Below, one piece after another: positions 41,582-51,926 of a stretch of 64,000 nucleotides of DNA (position 1 is its first letter; each line of letters starts with the position of its first letter). The stretch is taken from positions 42,053 to 106,052 of the forward strand of contig NZ_LXEN01000031.1 of assembly GCF_001654855.1 (NCBI RefSeq). Reading direction: 5' to 3'. The notes beneath the pieces were generated by a model. It searched no databases. It was not told where the DNA came from and saw nothing but the letters and a program-made list of their open reading frames with translations. The stretch is from Proteus myxofaciens ATCC 19692. Lineage in GTDB: Bacteria > Pseudomonadota > Gammaproteobacteria > Enterobacterales > Enterobacteriaceae. A program made the position numbers and the translations under genes.

Positions 41582-42141
41582 TGAAAAATAAAACGTTAAT
41601 ATCATTTAAACAGCCATTATTTGCTTTAGCTCTGCTTTTTTCTTCCAATTCATTTGCCTCAACTGAATTAATTGGCGGTGATATGGAATTTAAAGGCGTC
41701 GTAGTTGCGCATGGTTGTACTATTGTTGCTGGTGATGAGAATAAGGTGGTCGACTTTAGACAAATATCAGCCAAAGATCTTTATACGTTTAAAAAATCTA
41801 AACCTGTTGCTTTTAGTATTAGTTTAGAAAATTGTAGCCAAGACGTTTATAAGAGTGTCACGATAACACTAGGGGGGACAGAGCATCCTTCAATGAGCGA
41901 TCACCTTGCTGTAACGGGTACACAAGGTGAAGATCCTAAAAGCATTGGTATTGTCTTTCTCGATCAATATCAAAATAAGGTTAAGTTGAATAAACCGGTT
42001 TCGACACAATCACTTAAAAATGACCGTATTCAGTTTAATTTTACAACTTATGTTGAAGCTTCTGATGATGCGATTAAAAATCAAACCTTATTAACAGGAC
42101 CGTTTCAAGGCCAAGCAACCTATACCCTTAATTATCAATAA
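41581..42141 (+). CDS. pmfF: Minor fimbrial subunit PmfF
   Basis: 186 residues with a signal peptide (about 1-26, ending SFA). It is a pilin-like protein: Cys in VAHGCTIV and SLENCSQ, C-terminal QATYTLNYQ with penultimate Tyr. It is probably an adaptor or terminator subunit. Its ATG overlaps the stop codon of pmfE (TAATG), so translation is coupled. It is the last gene of the operon and convergent with tadA. Confidence 0.87.
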   Translation: MKNKTLISFKQPLFALALLFSSNSFASTELIGGDMEFKGVVVAHGCTIVAGDENKVVDFRQISAKDLYTFKKSKPVAFSISLENCSQDVYKSVTITLGGTEHPSMSDHLAVTGTQGEDPKSIGIVFLDQYQNKVKLNKPVSTQSLKNDRIQFNFTTYVEASDDAIKNQTLLTGPFQGQATYTLNYQ

Positions 42142-42177
42142 CAGTAAGTCAGTCTATTTAATATAATGCGTTGCTGA

Positions 42178-42705
<528 letters not shown>

Positions 42706-43067
42706 TTATTATCGTATAGAGGGTTGTTGTCACTATTTTTCAATTAATAGCTAAAGATATCATATTGATTTCTATGTTGGATAATATTTTAGTAACAATT
42801 AATTTATCAAGATATAGACTCTCGATTTTGCTGAAACGCCTTCCATAAATTCTAAACTAAAATACCAAAAAAGTGATTATGTTTGTTTACCTATCACTAA
42901 ATTAGCAACAATAATGCCAACTTTCAGCTAAACGTCTATTTTTATAAAAATTAAAGACAAGCGTAAGCACACTTCAGCAAATATTCTGCAAATAGGAAAT
43001 TTAATCCTCTTAAGAGAGAGATCGATCACAAATATATACAAATAAAAGCAGATTTTTAAATCAAAAC

Positions 43068-43080
43068 GAAACGATTCAGC
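43068..43080 (-). promoter_or_regulatory. Cra (FruR) box 1 of fruBKA
   Basis: GAAACGATTCAGC, which reads GCTGAATCGTTTC on the minus strand, agrees with the Cra consensus GCTGAAWCGWTTCA. It directly precedes a TATACT -10 element (43081-43086). Confidence 0.85.
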
Positions 43081-43140
43081 TATACTGGTAACGCTAACAA
43101 GACAAACTTAAGTAAAATATCAAGCGTTGTACGATAATTA

Positions 43141-43154
43141 GCTGAAACGATTCT
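43141..43154 (+). promoter_or_regulatory. Cra (FruR) box 2 of fruBKA
   Basis: GCTGAAACGATTCT, a near-perfect Cra site about 26 bases before the fruB start. Together with box 1 it brackets the promoter; E. coli fruBKA also has two sites. Fructose-1-phosphate releases Cra. Confidence 0.88.
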
Positions 43155-43179
43155 TTAATAATAATACCCAGGAGATACT

Positions 43180-44325
43180 ATGTTTAACCTGTCAGTACAA
43201 GATATTCATCTTGCTGCGACGGCAGATAGCAAAGAAGATGCTATCAAACAAGTCGCTGCTGCGCTCACTGATACAGGCTATGTTAAAGATGGCTATGTAC
43301 TAGGGATGCTTGAAAGAGAAAAACAAGCACCAACCTTTTTAGGTAATGGGATTGCTATTCCTCATGGCACAACAGATACTCGTGACCAAGTCATTAAAAC
43401 CGGAGTAACCGTCTTTCAATTTCCTAAAGGCATTGATTGGGGCGATGATCAAATCGCTTATATTGTTATTGGTATTGCAGCGCAATCTAATGAACATTTA
43501 ACATTACTACGCCAGCTCACTCATGTAATTAGTGATGAAACCTTAGCTCAAGCAATGGCACATGCTGATTCAGCAGAAGAACTACGTAGCATTCTTATGG
43601 GTGAGAAAAAAATTATCCCCCTTAAATGTGATGGTTCAATGCTAACATTAAATGCCGAAGCTAAGACATTGAATGCACTTCAAGCACTTAACCTTGTTCA
43701 TTTGCAAGATTTAGAAACAGTCACATCTGCATTTGTTTCTTATGTTTTAACACACAAGCCTCATTATCTAGGCCAAGGTATTTGGTTAAGCGATAGCCCT
43801 GAAGGCAATTTACATAGTGCCATTACACTGGCAACACCTAAGCATATTTTCAATCATGAAGAACAACCCGTTAAAATGTTGATAACGGTATCGTATGCTG
43901 ATGAACAACCAACAACATTTCTTTCTAATATAAATCAACTACTTCAGAGCCAAAAAATTGATGAGTTGCTAAAAATTACTGATGCCAATGCATTAGCTTC
44001 ATTACTTACAGGTATAGAAGATACAAGCGCTGACAGTGCTGATGGAATTACTGAAGAGTTCACTATTCGTAACCCTCATGGATTACACACCAGACCAAGC
44101 ACTTTGCTCGTCAATACAATCAAACAATTCGAAAGCAAAATTACGGTTGCCAATCTTGACGGTGCAGCAACACCTGTTAATGGCCGTAGCTTAATGAAAA
44201 TCGTTAGTTTAGGTGCTAAAAAAGGGCATCGACTACAGATTAATGCTCAAGGTTCAGATGCAGCTGAAGCAATTTCAGCTATTGGAAAAGCAATTAATGA
44301 TGGTCTTGGAGAGGAGGTAGCATGA
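43180..44325 (+). CDS. fruB: Fructose PTS EIIA-HPr fusion (FPr, diphosphoryl transfer protein)
   Basis: 381 residues (E. coli 376). The N-terminal EIIA domain has the phospho-His62 in GIAIPHGTTD; a middle region follows; the C-terminal HPr-like domain has His303 in NPHGLHTRPST. It passes phosphate from EI to the FruA EIIB domain. It is the first gene of fruBKA; its stop overlaps the fruK start by four bases (ATGA), and GGAGGAGG lies just before. Confidence 0.97.
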   Translation: MFNLSVQDIHLAATADSKEDAIKQVAAALTDTGYVKDGYVLGMLEREKQAPTFLGNGIAIPHGTTDTRDQVIKTGVTVFQFPKGIDWGDDQIAYIVIGIAAQSNEHLTLLRQLTHVISDETLAQAMAHADSAEELRSILMGEKKIIPLKCDGSMLTLNAEAKTLNALQALNLVHLQDLETVTSAFVSYVLTHKPHYLGQGIWLSDSPEGNLHSAITLATPKHIFNHEEQPVKMLITVSYADEQPTTFLSNINQLLQSQKIDELLKITDANALASLLTGIEDTSADSADGITEEFTIRNPHGLHTRPSTLLVNTIKQFESKITVANLDGAATPVNGRSLMKIVSLGAKKGHRLQINAQGSDAAEAISAIGKAINDGLGEEVA

Positions 44326-45266
44326 GCCGTAGAGTCGCCACAATAACCCTAAATCCAGCCTATGATCTAGTAGGATTATTACCTGAAATTGACATAGGTG
44401 AAGTTAATTTAGTTAAAACAGCGGGGCTACATGCTGCAGGAAAAGGTATCAATGTCGCTAAGGTTCTAAAAAATCTAGGTATTGATGTGACTGTAGGTGG
44501 TTTTTTAGGAAAAGAAAACCAAGATGGTTTTCAAAAGATTTTTAGCGAAACGGGTATTGCGAATCGTTTTCAGGTCGTCGAAGGTAGAACTCGTATCAAT
44601 GTTAAGCTGACTGAACAAGACGGTGAAGTTACTGATTTAAACTTTTCCGGTTTTGAAGTGACAAAATCAGATTGGCAGCGATTTGTGAATGATTCACTGA
44701 GCTGGGCTGGTCAATTCGATATGATTTGTGTCAGCGGTAGCTTGCCTAAAGGCGTTGCATTAGATGAATTTACCAAATGGATGAAGCGTTTACGCAATGA
44801 ATGTATGTGCGTTATTTTTGACAGTAGTCGAGACGCCTTTGTTGCCGGATTAAAAGCATCACCTTGGCTAGTCAAACCTAATCGTCGTGAATTAGAAATT
44901 TGGGCAGGAAGAGAATTACCGACTTATAAAGATATTATCGAAGCAGCTAATCAATTACGTGATCAAGGTATCGCGCATGTCGTTATTTCATTAGGTGCTG
45001 ATGGTGCTATGTGGGTTAACTCATCAGGCGCTTGGTTTGCAAAACCACCAAAATGTGAGGTAATCAGTACAGTAGGTGCAGGTGATTCAATGGTGGGTGG
45101 CCTTATTTATGGCCTGATGATGAGCCAAACTAGTGAGCACACTTTACGTCTCGCGACTGCAGTTTCAGCTATTGCTGTTTCACAACCTAATGTGGGTATT
45201 ACTGATCGTGAACAGTTAGCCCGAATGATGGCTCGTGTTGATCTACAACCTTTCAAGCCAGAGTAA
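44322..45266 (+). CDS. fruK: 1-phosphofructokinase
   Basis: 314 residues of the PfkB sugar-kinase family. The N-terminal GKGINVAKVLKNLG and C-terminal GAGDSMVGGLIYG signatures are present, the latter with the catalytic Asp. It converts fructose-1-phosphate to fructose-1,6-bisphosphate with ATP, and so also removes the inducer of Cra. Confidence 0.97.
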   Translation: MSRRVATITLNPAYDLVGLLPEIDIGEVNLVKTAGLHAAGKGINVAKVLKNLGIDVTVGGFLGKENQDGFQKIFSETGIANRFQVVEGRTRINVKLTEQDGEVTDLNFSGFEVTKSDWQRFVNDSLSWAGQFDMICVSGSLPKGVALDEFTKWMKRLRNECMCVIFDSSRDAFVAGLKASPWLVKPNRRELEIWAGRELPTYKDIIEAANQLRDQGIAHVVISLGADGAMWVNSSGAWFAKPPKCEVISTVGAGDSMVGGLIYGLMMSQTSEHTLRLATAVSAIAVSQPNVGITDREQLARMMARVDLQPFKPE

Positions 45267-45277
45267 GGAAGGAAATA

Positions 45278-46984
45278 ATGAAAATTTACATTACAGCAAA
45301 TCGTCAACATAATCCTGCAACATCTTGGCTTGCTATTGATGCTTTAAAAAGTATCGCCTCAACACAAGATGTTACTTTAGCTGAAAATTTATCTGACGCT
45401 GATATTGTGATTATTACTGGAGATAAAGCACCTGATAATTGCGATCTTTCTGGTAAAAAAGTTTTTTTCGGAACACTAGAAAAAGCAATTCAGCATCCAA
45501 GTGAATTTCTACAAGAGGCATTAAAAGAAGCGACATTATTTCAAGCTGACGCCACGGTTGCTGATACTTCATCAGCGCCGTTTTCAGTACTTGCAGTAAC
45601 CGCATGCCCTACTGGTGTCGCTCATACTTATATGTCAGCTGAAGCGCTGGAAGCAGAAGCCAAAAAGCGTGGTTGGAATATAAAAGTTGAAACTCGTGGT
45701 TCTGTGGGTGTTGGTAATGAAATCACACCAGAAGAGATAGCAAAGGCAGATTTAGTCGTTGTCGCTGCTGATATTGAAGTTAATGTCGATAAATTTGCAG
45801 GTAAGCGAATGTATCGTACTTCAACAAGTGCAGCACTAAAGAAAACGGCGCAAGAGTTAGATAAAGCGCAAAAAGAAGCGACTATCTTTACTCCTGAAGG
45901 AAGCAGTTCAGCAGAGAAATCAAGTTCATCTGGTAGCAAAGGTCAAAAAAGAGGCGTTTATCGTCACTTGCTAACAGGGGTTTCTTACATGCTACCAATT
46001 GTGGTTGCAGGTGGTCTTTGTACAGCACTCTCTTTTGCCTTCGGTTTAGATGCTTCAAATGTTGAGGGCTCACTAGCATGGGCATTAAGCTTAATCGGTG
46101 GTCATACTGCATTAGGATTAATGGTTCCTGTATTATCTGCATATATTGCCTACTCAATTGCAGATAGAACAGGTATCACACCAGGTTTAGTTGGTGGTAT
46201 GCTTGCAACGACACTAGGGGCTGGTTTTATAGGGGGGATTATCTCAGGTTTCCTCGCTGGTTACTGTGCCCACTTTATCAGTACAAAATTAAAACTCCCC
46301 CAAACAATGGAAGCACTAAAACCGATTTTAATAGTGCCTCTTATTTCAACGCTAGTCACAGGTCTTGCCATGATCTATGTGATTGGTCATCCTGTCGCTT
46401 GGTTAATGGATTGGTTAACTAATTGGCTAAATACCATGGGTACAACTAACGCAGTGATTTTAGGTGCTATCCTAGGTGCGATGATGTGTACTGATATGGG
46501 TGGTCCTGTTAACAAAGCCGCTTACGCATTTGGTGTTGGTTTATTAAGTTCACAAACTTATGCACCAATGGCTGCAATTATGGCTGCAGGTATGGTTCCA
46601 CCATTAGCAATGGGTGTTGCAACATTACTGGCTAGACATAAATTCGTTCAAGCAGAACGTGAAGCAGGTAAAGCATCTTTAGTACTTGGTTTATGCTTTA
46701 TTTCAGAAGGTGCGATTCCTTTTGCCGCTAAAGATCCGATTCGCGTATTACCTAGCTGTATTATTGGTGGTGCAGTTACCGGTGCACTATCTATGTACTT
46801 TGGTATTCATTTAATGGCGCCACATGGCGGTCTGTTTGTCTTACTGATCCCTGGTGCAATTAATCACGCATTGCTTTATTTATTAGCAATTGCAGTGGGT
46901 ACTGCTATTTCAGGTGTTGTGTATGCTATCGTCAAAAAAGCAACACCAAAAGAAGCACAACAAGAAATGGCAAGCATTGCTTAA
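45278..46984 (+). CDS. fruA: Fructose PTS permease EIIB'BC
   Basis: 568 residues (E. coli 563). A degenerate N-terminal EIIB' domain (about 1-100) is followed by the active EIIB domain with phospho-Cys110 in VTACPTGVAHTY and an EIIC membrane domain of many helices (from about 225), including GGPVNKAAYAFG and EGAIPFAAKDP. It imports and phosphorylates fructose to fructose-1-phosphate. AAGGAAGG lies before the ATG, 11 bases after fruK. Confidence 0.97.
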   Translation: MKIYITANRQHNPATSWLAIDALKSIASTQDVTLAENLSDADIVIITGDKAPDNCDLSGKKVFFGTLEKAIQHPSEFLQEALKEATLFQADATVADTSSAPFSVLAVTACPTGVAHTYMSAEALEAEAKKRGWNIKVETRGSVGVGNEITPEEIAKADLVVVAADIEVNVDKFAGKRMYRTSTSAALKKTAQELDKAQKEATIFTPEGSSSAEKSSSSGSKGQKRGVYRHLLTGVSYMLPIVVAGGLCTALSFAFGLDASNVEGSLAWALSLIGGHTALGLMVPVLSAYIAYSIADRTGITPGLVGGMLATTLGAGFIGGIISGFLAGYCAHFISTKLKLPQTMEALKPILIVPLISTLVTGLAMIYVIGHPVAWLMDWLTNWLNTMGTTNAVILGAILGAMMCTDMGGPVNKAAYAFGVGLLSSQTYAPMAAIMAAGMVPPLAMGVATLLARHKFVQAEREAGKASLVLGLCFISEGAIPFAAKDPIRVLPSCIIGGAVTGALSMYFGIHLMAPHGGLFVLLIPGAINHALLYLLAIAVGTAISGVVYAIVKKATPKEAQQEMASIA

Positions 46985-46999
46985 GCTTTAATCTATAAG

Positions 47000-47037
47000 C
47001 ACCCCAAAAGTGAATACCAACTTTGGGGTGTTTTTTT
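47000..47037 (+). terminator. Intrinsic terminator of fruBKA
   Basis: CACCCCAAA ... TTTGGGGTG hairpin followed by seven T. Its right half shares 20 identical bases with the terminator at 50133-50170. Confidence 0.93.
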
Positions 47038-47065
47038 ATGTCTAACTCTTCTCTTTAATTTAAAC

Positions 47066-48247
47066 TTAATCTTGAGAAAATAGTCTATCAAGCTCAATCG
47101 AATGCGCGATTAATTGATGTCCTTTATTATTAAGGTGAAGGTGATCGCCAACATCATATTCTAAGCTCAGTTGATGAATATGCAGTTCATCACGAATTAA
47201 ACTATCACTATCAATCAGTGCATCAAATTCACCACCGTCTCTCATCCATTGATTAACCTGCTGGCGAATGACTTCTTTTTCAGGCTGATAGAAATGTTCT
47301 AAACCATATTCATCAACGCTTCTTAATGGTGTTATTGTCACACCTACCACAGAAACCTGATTTTTATGCGCGAGATTAAGTAATTGCCGATATCCATCAA
47401 TGAGTTTATCTGCTGTTGGTATTTCGCTTGAAGGATCGATTGCTGTACCGGCTAACCCAATATCGTTTAAACCAACTTGTACAATACATCCTTTAACACC
47501 GGCTTGATTTAACACATCGCGTTCAAAACGAGACAATGTACTAATACCAATACCGTCTTTAAGTAAACGAGAGCCAGATTGGCCTGCATTGACGACAGCA
47601 ATATTTTTGGGTACTAAACGCTCTGCAAGATAATCAGTCCAGCGATGATAAGTGTCCATTTCAACACCATTACCATCAATCATAGAATCGCCAATAGCAA
47701 CGATCGTTTTTCCTGTCGATCTAGGTAATACTTCGATGCGCTCTAATAATAGGCGAGAAGTTATTTTTTCATTATTCTTTGCAATGCTTTTAGCTCGATT
47801 TCCATATTCTAATGTAGAAAAATGCCGAGCATCCCAGTGAAAAGTATCGATAGAGACTAATTCTAGCAGATAAACACTAAGATAAATAAGAGATAATGAC
47901 GGAATATTAAGTGTAATTTCGTCACTATATATAATTTCACCTATAGGAATAACAGTATGAATATTGCCATTAAATGTAATACGAATAGGTGAATGTGATA
48001 ATTTATTCAATGAAAAATAGCTATCACCTAATATTAATGGCTGTTTACCATAACGATTAGAAAAAACAAACCGTAGTTTTTGTCCACCTATACTAATACG
48101 CAATGCTTGTTTTATTGTTTGATTATGTAATGTCTTAGGTATTTCTAATGGAAAAGGAAATGCATCACCCGATGTTGGCTGTGAGGTTGAAAGCCAACTA
48201 CATACCCAGTTATCTTTTTCTATATGCAAAGAATTTAAAGACGGCAT
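47066..48247 (-). CDS. SGNH/GDSL-family hydrolase
   Basis: 393 residues without a signal peptide. A beta-rich N-terminal part (about 1-175, with WVCSWLSTSQPT) is followed by an SGNH hydrolase domain: block I VAIGDSMIDGNG (nucleophile Ser), block II Gly in NAGQSGSRLL, block III GLNDIG, and block V DHLHLNNKGHQLIA with the Asp and His. All four catalytic blocks are present, so it is probably an active esterase or lipase, but the substrate is unknown. It is 26 bases downstream of the TetR gene and probably in its operon. Confidence 0.85.
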   Translation of the reverse strand: MPSLNSLHIEKDNWVCSWLSTSQPTSGDAFPFPLEIPKTLHNQTIKQALRISIGGQKLRFVFSNRYGKQPLILGDSYFSLNKLSHSPIRITFNGNIHTVIPIGEIIYSDEITLNIPSLSLIYLSVYLLELVSIDTFHWDARHFSTLEYGNRAKSIAKNNEKITSRLLLERIEVLPRSTGKTIVAIGDSMIDGNGVEMDTYHRWTDYLAERLVPKNIAVVNAGQSGSRLLKDGIGISTLSRFERDVLNQAGVKGCIVQVGLNDIGLAGTAIDPSSEIPTADKLIDGYRQLLNLAHKNQVSVVGVTITPLRSVDEYGLEHFYQPEKEVIRQQVNQWMRDGGEFDALIDSDSLIRDELHIHQLSLEYDVGDHLHLNNKGHQLIAHSIELDRLFSQD

Positions 48248-48273
48248 TTAATCTAATTCCTTAACTAAAAATA

Positions 48274-48882
48274 TTAGCGCGAAGATGTTGAAGAAATAAA
48301 CGCATCTAAGGTACTCATTGCAATTTGTACCATAGCTAATAAACGCGCTTTACTTACACCGTCTCTAGCTTGAATTGATATGCCATGTAAGAGTGTTGCA
48401 AAATAATCGCCCAACGCTTGTATATTGGTATTTATAGGAATATCACCTAATTCAATACCTTGATTGATACGCGAAATAATGGCTTGAGTTCGAGATTGTC
48501 GATAACTAGCAAGCCACGCCATAATTTGTTCATTATCACGCGCATAATTAGTTAATGAGAGCACGACCATACACCCTAATGGTTTATCTGTTTGTGTATA
48601 GGTTTCAACCGCATTTACCAGTAATTTCTCAATGGCTAAACGAGTATTGGGCTCTTGCATTGCAAGTTGCGCGAAAGCACCTTCTTCTGAAAGATATAAT
48701 TCAATTGTTTCACGAAAAAGTGATTCTTTTGAGCCGAATGCAGAGTAAATTCGTGCTGAAGCAAGTCCTAAAGCTTCGACTAAATCTGATATAGATGTAC
48801 CTTCATAACCTCGTTGCCAAAATAGCATTTTAGCCTTTCGTAATGCATCTTCACGATCAAACTCTCTAGGTCTACCTGCCAC
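48274..48882 (-). CDS. TetR/AcrR-family transcriptional regulator
   Basis: 202 residues. The N-terminal helix-turn-helix is clear (MAGRPREFDREDAL ... RGYEGTSISDLVEALG ... IYSAFGSKESLFRE), followed by an all-helical ligand domain. The start is GTG at 48882, with GGAG eight bases upstream; the longer in-frame ORF to 48924 lacks this. It is in an operon with the SGNH hydrolase and divergent from the exported alpha/beta hydrolase. The repeats at 48933-49014 are the likely operator. The ligand is unknown, though it may be a substrate or product of the two hydrolases. Confidence 0.9.
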   Translation of the reverse strand: MAGRPREFDREDALRKAKMLFWQRGYEGTSISDLVEALGLASARIYSAFGSKESLFRETIELYLSEEGAFAQLAMQEPNTRLAIEKLLVNAVETYTQTDKPLGCMVVLSLTNYARDNEQIMAWLASYRQSRTQAIISRINQGIELGDIPINTNIQALGDYFATLLHGISIQARDGVSKARLLAMVQIAMSTLDAFISSTSSR

Positions 48883-48932
48883 GATAAATTCTCCACTTAA
48901 TTCATTATGTTTAAATCCTATCAATTTTTTAG

Positions 48933-49014
48933 TGAATCACAAAGAATTATTTTTTAGTGATTGACAAAGAATAAGAGATCCTCTTATTCTATTATTTGTC
49001 GATTGACAAAGAAT
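48933..49014. promoter_or_regulatory. Repeat-rich operator/promoter of the TetR cassette
   Basis: Three direct repeats close to TGATTGACAAAGAAT begin at 48933, 48958 and 49000. The second overlaps a perfect palindrome GAATAAGAG-ATC-CTCTTATTC (48969-48989), which has outer GACAAA/TTTGTC arms. TTGACA of repeat 2 followed by 17-18 bases and TATTCT could be a plus-strand promoter, so a repressor on the palindrome would sit in the spacer. Confidence 0.7.
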
Positions 49015-49116
49015 TAATAATAACATGAGTAAAGAAATATACTAGTGAGTCTAGATATGATTTTCTGTTATTGATGATGTTGAAAAATATGAATAAATTA
49101 CTTTTATGGAACATAA

Positions 49117-50091
49117 ATGAAACGATTAAATAAGGCATTATTTATTGCTGTAATAACATTAGCCTTACCTTTTGCTGTATCTTCAGCAGAAAGCACGTCT
49201 AAAAATCACGCTATAACAACAAATTCAGCGACGATTTCAGTCAACGAAGCTGATTTTCAGCATCATTATGTGAAAGTAGATGGTAAACGCATTCACTACG
49301 TTACTGTTGGTAGCGGTGAACCTGTTTTACTAATACCAGGCTGGCCTCAAACTTGGTATACATGGCGATATGTGATGACAGAACTTGCCACAAATGGTTA
49401 TACCGCAATAGCGGTCGATCCTATAGGAACAGGTTATTCTGATAAGCCAGAAAGTGGTTATGATACAGGCTCTGCGGCGACAATTTTATATAAAATGATG
49501 AAGCAATTAGGTTACACAAAATATTCTGTCGTCGGTCATGATATTGGAATGTGGGTAGGTTATGCTTTAGCCAGCGATTATCCTACTGTGATTAAAAAGA
49601 TTGCTTTAGCAGAAGCTGTTATCCCGGGATTAGCGTCAGCACCGACTATATTTGTTAAACCAGAAGAGAATATTTTCCTTTGGCATTTTATGTTTAACCA
49701 AGTGCCGGATTTACCTGAAATGCTAACAGCAGGCAAAGAAAGTGAATATCTCAATTTTATTTTTGACCACTGGTCTTATCGACGTGATAGTGTCGCTGCA
49801 CAAACTTATATTGATGCTTACACTTCACCAGGTGGATTACGAGCAGGCTTTGCCTATTACCGTGCTATTCCACAAACGATAGAGCAAAATACATTACGTG
49901 CTGAGAAAAAATTGACTATGCCAGTACTAGCGATAGGCGCTGATCATGCTACCCGTGATGCGCCTCAATTAACGCTAGAAGGAAGAGCAACAAATTTAAA
50001 AGGCGTTATGCTAACGGAGTGCGGTCACTTTGTGACAGAAGAATGTCCTGAGCAACTATTAGCAGAACTCTTACCTTTCTTAAATAAATAA
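49117..50091 (+). CDS. Exported alpha/beta hydrolase (epoxide-hydrolase/dehalogenase-like)
   Basis: 324 residues with a signal peptide (about 1-24, ending SSA), so periplasmic or secreted. The fold is clear: GWPQTW oxyanion segment, nucleophile elbow VGHDIGMWVG with Asp as nucleophile, and catalytic His in TECGHFVTEE. The Asp nucleophile is that of epoxide hydrolases and haloalkane dehalogenases, not of Ser esterases. The substrate is unknown. It is divergent from the TetR gene and shares the operator region. Confidence 0.85.
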   Translation: MKRLNKALFIAVITLALPFAVSSAESTSKNHAITTNSATISVNEADFQHHYVKVDGKRIHYVTVGSGEPVLLIPGWPQTWYTWRYVMTELATNGYTAIAVDPIGTGYSDKPESGYDTGSAATILYKMMKQLGYTKYSVVGHDIGMWVGYALASDYPTVIKKIALAEAVIPGLASAPTIFVKPEENIFLWHFMFNQVPDLPEMLTAGKESEYLNFIFDHWSYRRDSVAAQTYIDAYTSPGGLRAGFAYYRAIPQTIEQNTLRAEKKLTMPVLAIGADHATRDAPQLTLEGRATNLKGVMLTECGHFVTEECPEQLLAELLPFLNK

Positions 50092-50699
<608 letters not shown>

Positions 50700-50745
50700 C
50701 CTTGTAAGGTAATCTTAAAATAAATGGACGATAAATTTAAGCGCG

Positions 50746-51126
50746 TTATTTTTCTAAAATAACCGTTGCACATGCATAACGTTGTTCGTCAGCAAGTGTG
50801 ACATGAATTGAATTTATCCCCGCTTTTTCTGCCATCTCTTTTGCAACCGCAAGAAAATGTAAAGTAGGTTTTCCTAATTCATCATTACGTACTTCAAAAT
50901 GGTTAAAAGCAAGACCTAAACGTATTCCTGTTCCCAATGCTTTTGCCGCCGCTTCTTTTACAGCAAAGCGTTTTGCTAGAAAGCGAACAGGTTGTTTATG
51001 TTCTTGATAAATATCCCATTCACTATCAGTAAGAATTCTGCGAGCAAGGCGTTCACCAGAACGCCCTATTATTTCTTCAATACGTGATATCTCAACGATA
51101 TCCATACCTAAACCAATAATAGCCAT
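50746..51126 (-). CDS. acpS: Holo-[acyl-carrier-protein] synthase
   Basis: 126 residues, the length of E. coli Acp[15 protein letters not shown] holds the metal-binding Asp9, and [15 protein letters not shown] is the second signature. It transfers phosphopantetheine from CoA to ACP, essential for lipid synthesis. Its start overlaps the pdxJ stop by one base (TAATG). Confidence 0.97.
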   Translation of the reverse strand: MAIIGLGMDIVEISRIEEIIGRSGERLARRILTDSEWDIYQEHKQPVRFLAKRFAVKEAAAKALGTGIRLGLAFNHFEVRNDELGKPTLHFLAVAKEMAEKAGINSIHVTLADEQRYACATVILEK

Positions 51127-51857
51127 TAACGACGCGCTTCTCGCATTAAGCGTTTCATTTCTTCAACTGCGGGTGCTAAGCCACTAAATACCGCTCTTGC
51201 GATAATCGCATGACCAATATTTAGTTCATACAGTTCCGGTAAAGCTGCAATGCGTTGTACATTGTGATAGTGCAACCCATGCCCTGCATTTACTTTTAAT
51301 CCTTTTGATGCTGCATAAGTTACCGCATCTCTAATTCGAACAAATTCTTTTTCTTGCGCCATTTCATCTTCAGCATCAGCATAAGCCCCTGTATGGACTT
51401 CAATAAAAGGCGCGCCGACTCTATCTGCTGCATTAATTTGTTCATGGTCTGGGTCAATAAAAAGTGAAACTTTTATACCCGCAAGCGCCAGTCTCTTAAT
51501 GGCATCTGCTATTTTTTCTTCATTACCCACTACATCGAGTCCACCTTCTGTAGTGACTTCTTGGCGTTTTTCAGGAACTAAACAGCAGAAATCAGGCTGT
51601 GTTTGACAGGCAATTTCTATCATCTCTTCTGTGACGGCCATTTCCAAATTTAAGCGAGTCTGAACTGTTTGGCTTATTAACATTAAGTCACGATCAGTAA
51701 TATGACGTCTGTCTTCGCGTAAATGGATTGTAATGCCATCAGCCCCTGCTTGTTCAGCGATAAATGCCGCTTGAACAGGATCTGGATAAGTTGTACCGCG
51801 AGCATTACGTAAAGTGGCAATATGGTCAATATTAACGCCAAGTAGAATATCAGACAT
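51126..51857 (-). CDS. pdxJ: Pyridoxine 5'-phosphate synthase
   Basis: 243 residues, a TIM barrel. The start [21 protein letters not shown] is characteristic, and [16 protein letters not shown] and [12 protein letters not shown] are catalytic blocks. It condenses 1-deoxyxylulose-5-phosphate with 3-amino-2-oxopropyl phosphate to form PNP. The ATG at 51857 has CAGGAG at good spacing; the longer ORF to 51902 is rejected. Confidence 0.97.
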   Translation of the reverse strand: MSDILLGVNIDHIATLRNARGTTYPDPVQAAFIAEQAGADGITIHLREDRRHITDRDLMLISQTVQTRLNLEMAVTEEMIEIACQTQPDFCCLVPEKRQEVTTEGGLDVVGNEEKIADAIKRLALAGIKVSLFIDPDHEQINAADRVGAPFIEVHTGAYADAEDEMAQEKEFVRIRDAVTYAASKGLKVNAGHGLHYHNVQRIAALPELYELNIGHAIIARAVFSGLAPAVEEMKRLMREARR

Positions 51858-51926
51858 GCTGTTCTCCTGAAAAATAATGTTGCATAACCTTAGTTTACAC
51901 ATTCCATAGAGAAGAAAAAGACAATA

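Noticed and set aside
43017..43035. CRP-like site (right half GATCACA) upstream of fruB
   Set aside because: The TGTGA left half is missing; one half-site is not enough.
45414..46157. Minus-strand ORFs opposite fruA
   Set aside because: Shadows of the fruA reading frame without start signals.
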